Source: Oscillospiraceae bacterium (lineage in GTDB: Bacteria > Bacillota > Clostridia > Oscillospirales > Oscillospiraceae). From it: 8,182 bases of DNA. The notes beneath the pieces are model-generated. The model did not search any database. It was not told where the DNA came from and saw only the letters and a program-made list of their open reading frames with translations. How positions within the stretch are numbered: position 1 is the first letter of the stretch; the number at the start of each line of letters is the position of its first letter. Made by a program: the position numbers and the translations under genes. Location of the stretch: NCBI GenBank assembly GCA_017409645.1, contig JAFQSI010000340.1, positions 1 to 8,182 on the forward strand, in the 5' to 3' direction. Shown here in pieces: positions 5,953 to 8,182 of the stretch.

Positions 5953-7053
5953 TTATATCTCCATAGGCTGTTGGTATGTTTCAACAATCACGCCGCCGCC
6001 GACCACGATATCCCCATCGTAGAGGACCACGGCCTGGCCCACGGTCAGGGCCCGCACCGGCTCGTCGAAGACGATCTCCACCCGCCCGTCGGGGAGGGCG
6101 GTGGCGGTGCAGGGAGTCTCCCTGGACTGATAGCGGTGCCTGGCCTTGCAGCGGACCGACGCTTTTGGGGTGTCGATGGCGGACCAATTGAAGGTGTCCG
6201 CAATGAGCCGGGAGGAGAACAGCTCGGCGTTGCTGCCCAGGGTCACCTGATTTTTCTGCATATCCTTCGACAGCACATAGGCCCGGCCGTTGAAGCCCTG
6301 GCCCAGGCCACGGCGCTGTCCGATGGTGTAGCGGATGGCCCCCTGGTGGGTGCCGATGACCTGGCCGGAGGTGTTGACGAATTCGCCGGGGGCGTATTCC
6401 TTCCCGGTGTAGTCCTCCAGAAATTTGACATAATCCCCGTCCGGGACGAAGCAGATGTCCTGGGAGTCCTGCTTTTTCGCGTTCAGGAAGCCATACTCGG
6501 CGGCAATGGCGCGGATCTCCTCCTTGCTGTCGAACGCGCCAAGGGGGAAGCGGGTGTGGGCGAGCTGCTCCTGGGTCAGAAAGTATAGGACATAGCTCTG
6601 ATCCTTCGGCACATTCTTCGCCTTCTTCAGCAGCCAGCGGTTCCGTTCTTCGCTCCACTCGATCCGGGCGTAGTGGCCCGTGACGATGGTGTCGCAGCCC
6701 AGGATCTGTGCCCGGTCGTAGAGCTTCGAGAACTTCATGTACTTGTTGCAGTCGATGCAGGGGTTCGGCGTCGCGCCGCACTCATAGGCGCAGACGAAGC
6801 GCCCAATGACCTCTTTTTCAAAATCGGCGGTGAAGTTGAAGACGTAGAAGGGCATCCCCAGCTTATGGCACACGCTCCGGGCGTCCTCGGCGTCCGTCAG
6901 GGAGCAGCAGGTCTTTCCGCCTGTCTCGTCCTCCGTTTCTCCGGCGTGGAGCTTCATGTTCACGCCGATGCACTCGTATCCATCCTTCACCATCAGGGCG
7001 GCGGAGACGCTGGAGTCCACGCCGCCGGACATGGCGATCAGAGCCTTAGCCAT
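5953..7053 (-). CDS. mnmA: tRNA-specific 2-thiouridylase MnmA
   Basis: MnmA activates U34 of Lys, Glu and Gln tRNAs with ATP and inserts sulfur to form 2-thiouridine, part of the mnm5s2U/cmnm5s2U wobble modification. The 366-residue protein begins with the PP-loop ATP pyrophosphatase motif SGGVDSS (9-15). It contains TPNPCIDCNKYMKF (95-108), TGHYARIEW (125-133), KDQSYVLYFL (150-159), DICFV with Cys201, and GQRRGLGQGF in the tRNA-binding part. C102 and C201 correspond to the catalytic cysteines of E. coli MnmA (Cys102 and Cys199). Position 99, an Asp in E. coli, is Cys here, giving a C99-x2-C102 pair. ATG at 7053 overlaps the end of the upstream gene by 8 bp (ATGGCTAA). I see no Shine-Dalgarno before it, so initiation probably depends on translational coupling. 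The AT-rich orphan follows 2 bp downstream. Confidence 0.96.
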   Translation of the reverse strand: MAKALIAMSGGVDSSVSAALMVKDGYECIGVNMKLHAGETEDETGGKTCCSLTDAEDARSVCHKLGMPFYVFNFTADFEKEVIGRFVCAYECGATPNPCIDCNKYMKFSKLYDRAQILGCDTIVTGHYARIEWSEERNRWLLKKAKNVPKDQSYVLYFLTQEQLAHTRFPLGAFDSKEEIRAIAAEYGFLNAKKQDSQDICFVPDGDYVKFLEDYTGKEYAPGEFVNTSGQVIGTHQGAIRYTIGQRRGLGQGFNGRAYVLSKDMQKNQVTLGSNAELFSSRLIADTFNWSAIDTPKASVRCKARHRYQSRETPCTATALPDGRVEIVFDEPVRALTVGQAVVLYDGDIVVGGGVIVETYQQPMEI

Positions 7054-8059
7054 GGAAAATGCAGCTGCGGTCGATGTCGGCCAGGGTGGCGCAGCCGGTC
7101 ATCTGCATGCAGTCGGTCAGCTCTGCCTTGAGCTTGGCGGTGTAGGCGGCGATGCCCTCCTCGGCGCCGCCGTAGACCATGACCACATAGGGTCTGCCGA
7201 TCAGCACCGCGTCTGCGCCCAGGGCCAGGGCCTTGAACACATCGTGGCCGGTCCGGATGCCGCCGTCGACGATGATGGTCATCTTGTCGCCCACGGCGTC
7301 GGCGATGTCAGCCAGGACGGAGGCAGTGGCGGGGCAGTGGTCCAGGACCCGGCCGCCGTGGTTGCTGACGATGATGCCAGCGGCACCGGCCTCAAGGGCC
7401 TTCAGGGCACCCTTGACGGTCATCACGCCCTTGACGAAGAAGGGGATGCCCGCATACTCCACAAATTCCCGCAGCTCCTCGACGCTCTTGGAGCCGGAGG
7501 GGGGCGTCATGGCCTTCAGGAAGGGCAGACCGCTGGCGTCGATGTCCATGGCGATGGCCTTGGCACCATGGGCCTTGGCGTAGTCGATCTTCTTGAAGAC
7601 CAGGTCCCTGTGCCAGGGCTTGACGGTGGGCACGGCGAAGCCGGCCTTCTCCATGGCGGTGCAGCCGGCCTCGAAGAACATCTCGTTCAGGCCGTCGCCG
7701 GTGAAGGCGGCGATGCCGGCGGCCCGGCAGCCCTTTGCCATGATCTCGGTGTACTCGTACTCGTTGTACTTGGGGCCGTAGTGGTTGGTCACCGCGCCGA
7801 TGGGAGCGGCGAAGACGGGCAGGTCGAACTTCTCGCCGAAAAGCTCGATGGAGGTGTCCACGCCCAGGTTGGGGGCGATGGTGTCCAGATTCAGATAGAT
7901 CTTCTGCCAGGCCTCGTAATTCCGGGGAGCCACGGTGCCGGTGCCCTTGGAGCCGGGGCCGGGGATGGTATTTTTACAGGCGATACCGTTGCACACGGGG
8001 CAGGCGTGGCAATTGGCGATCTCGCTGCGGGCGTTCTTCAAAGCTTCTTCGTATGTCAT
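7046..8059 (-). CDS. FMN-dependent alpha-hydroxy-acid oxidizing protein with N-terminal four-cysteine motif
   Basis: This 337-residue TIM-barrel flavoenzyme belongs to the FMN-dependent alpha-hydroxy-acid dehydrogenase family (lactate oxidase, glycolate oxidase, LldD relatives). Family residues visible are LPVFAAPIGAV (80-90), the FMN-contacting Lys210 in FFVKGVMT, the active-site base His234 with Arg237 in SNHGGRVLD, and the phosphate-binding DGGIRTG (265-271) and GADAVLIGRP (281-290). The substrate-binding regions around residues 120-150 and 173-190 differ from classical lactate/glycolate oxidases; I cannot find the usual QLY-type segment. The substrate is therefore uncertain. The N-terminus carries C17-x2-C20-x2-C23-x4-C28, spaced like an iron-sulfur or metal site. 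ATG at 8059 has a perfect AGGAGGT at 8067-8073, 7 nt upstream; the open frame extends to 8167 but lacks support there. It is first in an operon with mnmA, overlapping it by 8 bp. Confidence 0.9.
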   Translation of the reverse strand: MTYEEALKNARSEIANCHACPVCNGIACKNTIPGPGSKGTGTVAPRNYEAWQKIYLNLDTIAPNLGVDTSIELFGEKFDLPVFAAPIGAVTNHYGPKYNEYEYTEIMAKGCRAAGIAAFTGDGLNEMFFEAGCTAMEKAGFAVPTVKPWHRDLVFKKIDYAKAHGAKAIAMDIDASGLPFLKAMTPPSGSKSVEELREFVEYAGIPFFVKGVMTVKGALKALEAGAAGIIVSNHGGRVLDHCPATASVLADIADAVGDKMTIIVDGGIRTGHDVFKALALGADAVLIGRPYVVMVYGGAEEGIAAYTAKLKAELTDCMQMTGCATLADIDRSCIFHG

Positions 8060-8092
8060 GGGATGTACCTCCTGATTTTGATATCTGTAAGG

Positions 8093-8121
8093 ATTGTACC
8101 ACCATTTTACGGAAAACGCAA
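8093..8121 (-). promoter_or_regulatory. Promoter of the hydroxy-acid oxidase-mnmA-orphan operon
   Basis: On the minus strand TTGCGT (8116-8121), a 17-nt spacer and TACAAT (8093-8098) lie about 35 bp upstream of the ATG at 8059. The perfect ribosome binding site lies between. Confidence 0.7.
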
Positions 8122-8122
8122 G

Positions 8123-8156
8123 ACACCGGAAGGATTTGACACAATGGGACCGGTGT
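8123..8156. repeat. Seven-bp inverted repeat between divergent promoters (candidate operator)
   Basis: ACACCGG (8123-8129) and CCGGTGT (8150-8156) are perfect inverted copies separated by 20 bp. The pair brackets the -35 box of the plus-strand promoter and abuts the -35 of the minus-strand promoter. A dimeric regulator site is plausible but not shown. Confidence 0.4.
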
Positions 8157-8164
8157 GGTAAAAT
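8136..8164 (+). promoter_or_regulatory. Strong plus-strand promoter for a gene beyond the right edge
   Basis: A perfect TTGACA (8136-8141), a 17-nt spacer and TAAAAT (8159-8164), with TGG directly before it as an extended -10, point out of the window. AAAAAGGGGG at about 8171-8180 could be the ribosome binding site of that gene, whose start codon would lie just outside. Confidence 0.7.
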
Positions 8165-8182
8165 CAAAAGAAAAAGGGGGTC

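Noticed and set aside
6956..8161. Long plus-strand open frame (401 codons) opposite the flavoenzyme
   Set aside because: Composition is Gly/Ala/Val/His-rich with no recognisable motif; the minus strand carries a clear FMN enzyme with a strong ribosome binding site.
8060..8167. Upstream extension of the hydroxy-acid oxidase to position 8167
   Set aside because: It would cover the promoter and the AGGAGGT ribosome binding site; the ATG at 8059 fits both.

Overview
The window looks like a chromosomal stretch from a GC-rich anaerobic Firmicute, probably a Clostridia/Oscillospiraceae-type gut bacterium. This is an inference. It rests on the anaerobic ribonucleotide-reductase activase NrdG, a YugP-type membrane zinc peptidase, an MnmA with the NPCIDC signature, strong AGGAGG-type ribosome binding sites and sigma-A-like promoters. 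Most genes are clearly GC-rich. One gene, at 5375-5950, is clearly AT-rich.

Layout. Positions 1-1529 (minus) hold the first 509 residues of a Na+/phosphate cotransporter with a C-terminal PhoU-like region; the gene runs off the left edge. Its promoter carries 11-bp-phased hexamers resembling a Pho box. Next comes a minus-strand operon, read from right to left: a PAP2-family membrane phosphatase (2724-3632), nrdG (2148-2696) and dut (1711-2148/2151). A hairpin terminator follows at 1662-1691. nrdG and dut overlap at a TGATG junction. Divergent from this operon and on the plus strand are a TIGR04255-family protein (3781-4563) and a YugP-like zinc metallopeptidase (4574-5299), ending at a perfect 12-bp-stem hairpin (5305-5335).

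That hairpin also terminates a third minus-strand operon entering from the right: an FMN-dependent alpha-hydroxy-acid oxidizing protein with a four-cysteine N-terminus (7046-8059), mnmA tRNA 2-thiouridylase (5953-7053, overlapping its upstream gene by 8 bp) and the AT-rich single-TM orphan (5375-5950), whose start lies 2 bp after the mnmA stop. At the right edge a strong plus-strand promoter (TTGACA-17-TAAAAT) and a possible Shine-Dalgarno point to another gene starting just outside. A 7-bp inverted repeat lies between the divergent promoters.

Most genes are housekeeping: dNTP supply and dUTP removal, tRNA wobble thiolation, phosphate uptake and envelope lipid phosphatase. The parts that are least explained are the AT-rich orphan, the TIGR04255-YugP pair, the three-cysteine MnmA with its overlapping oxidoreductase, and the candidate regulatory sites. 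No RNA genes, insertion sequences or CRISPR arrays were seen.
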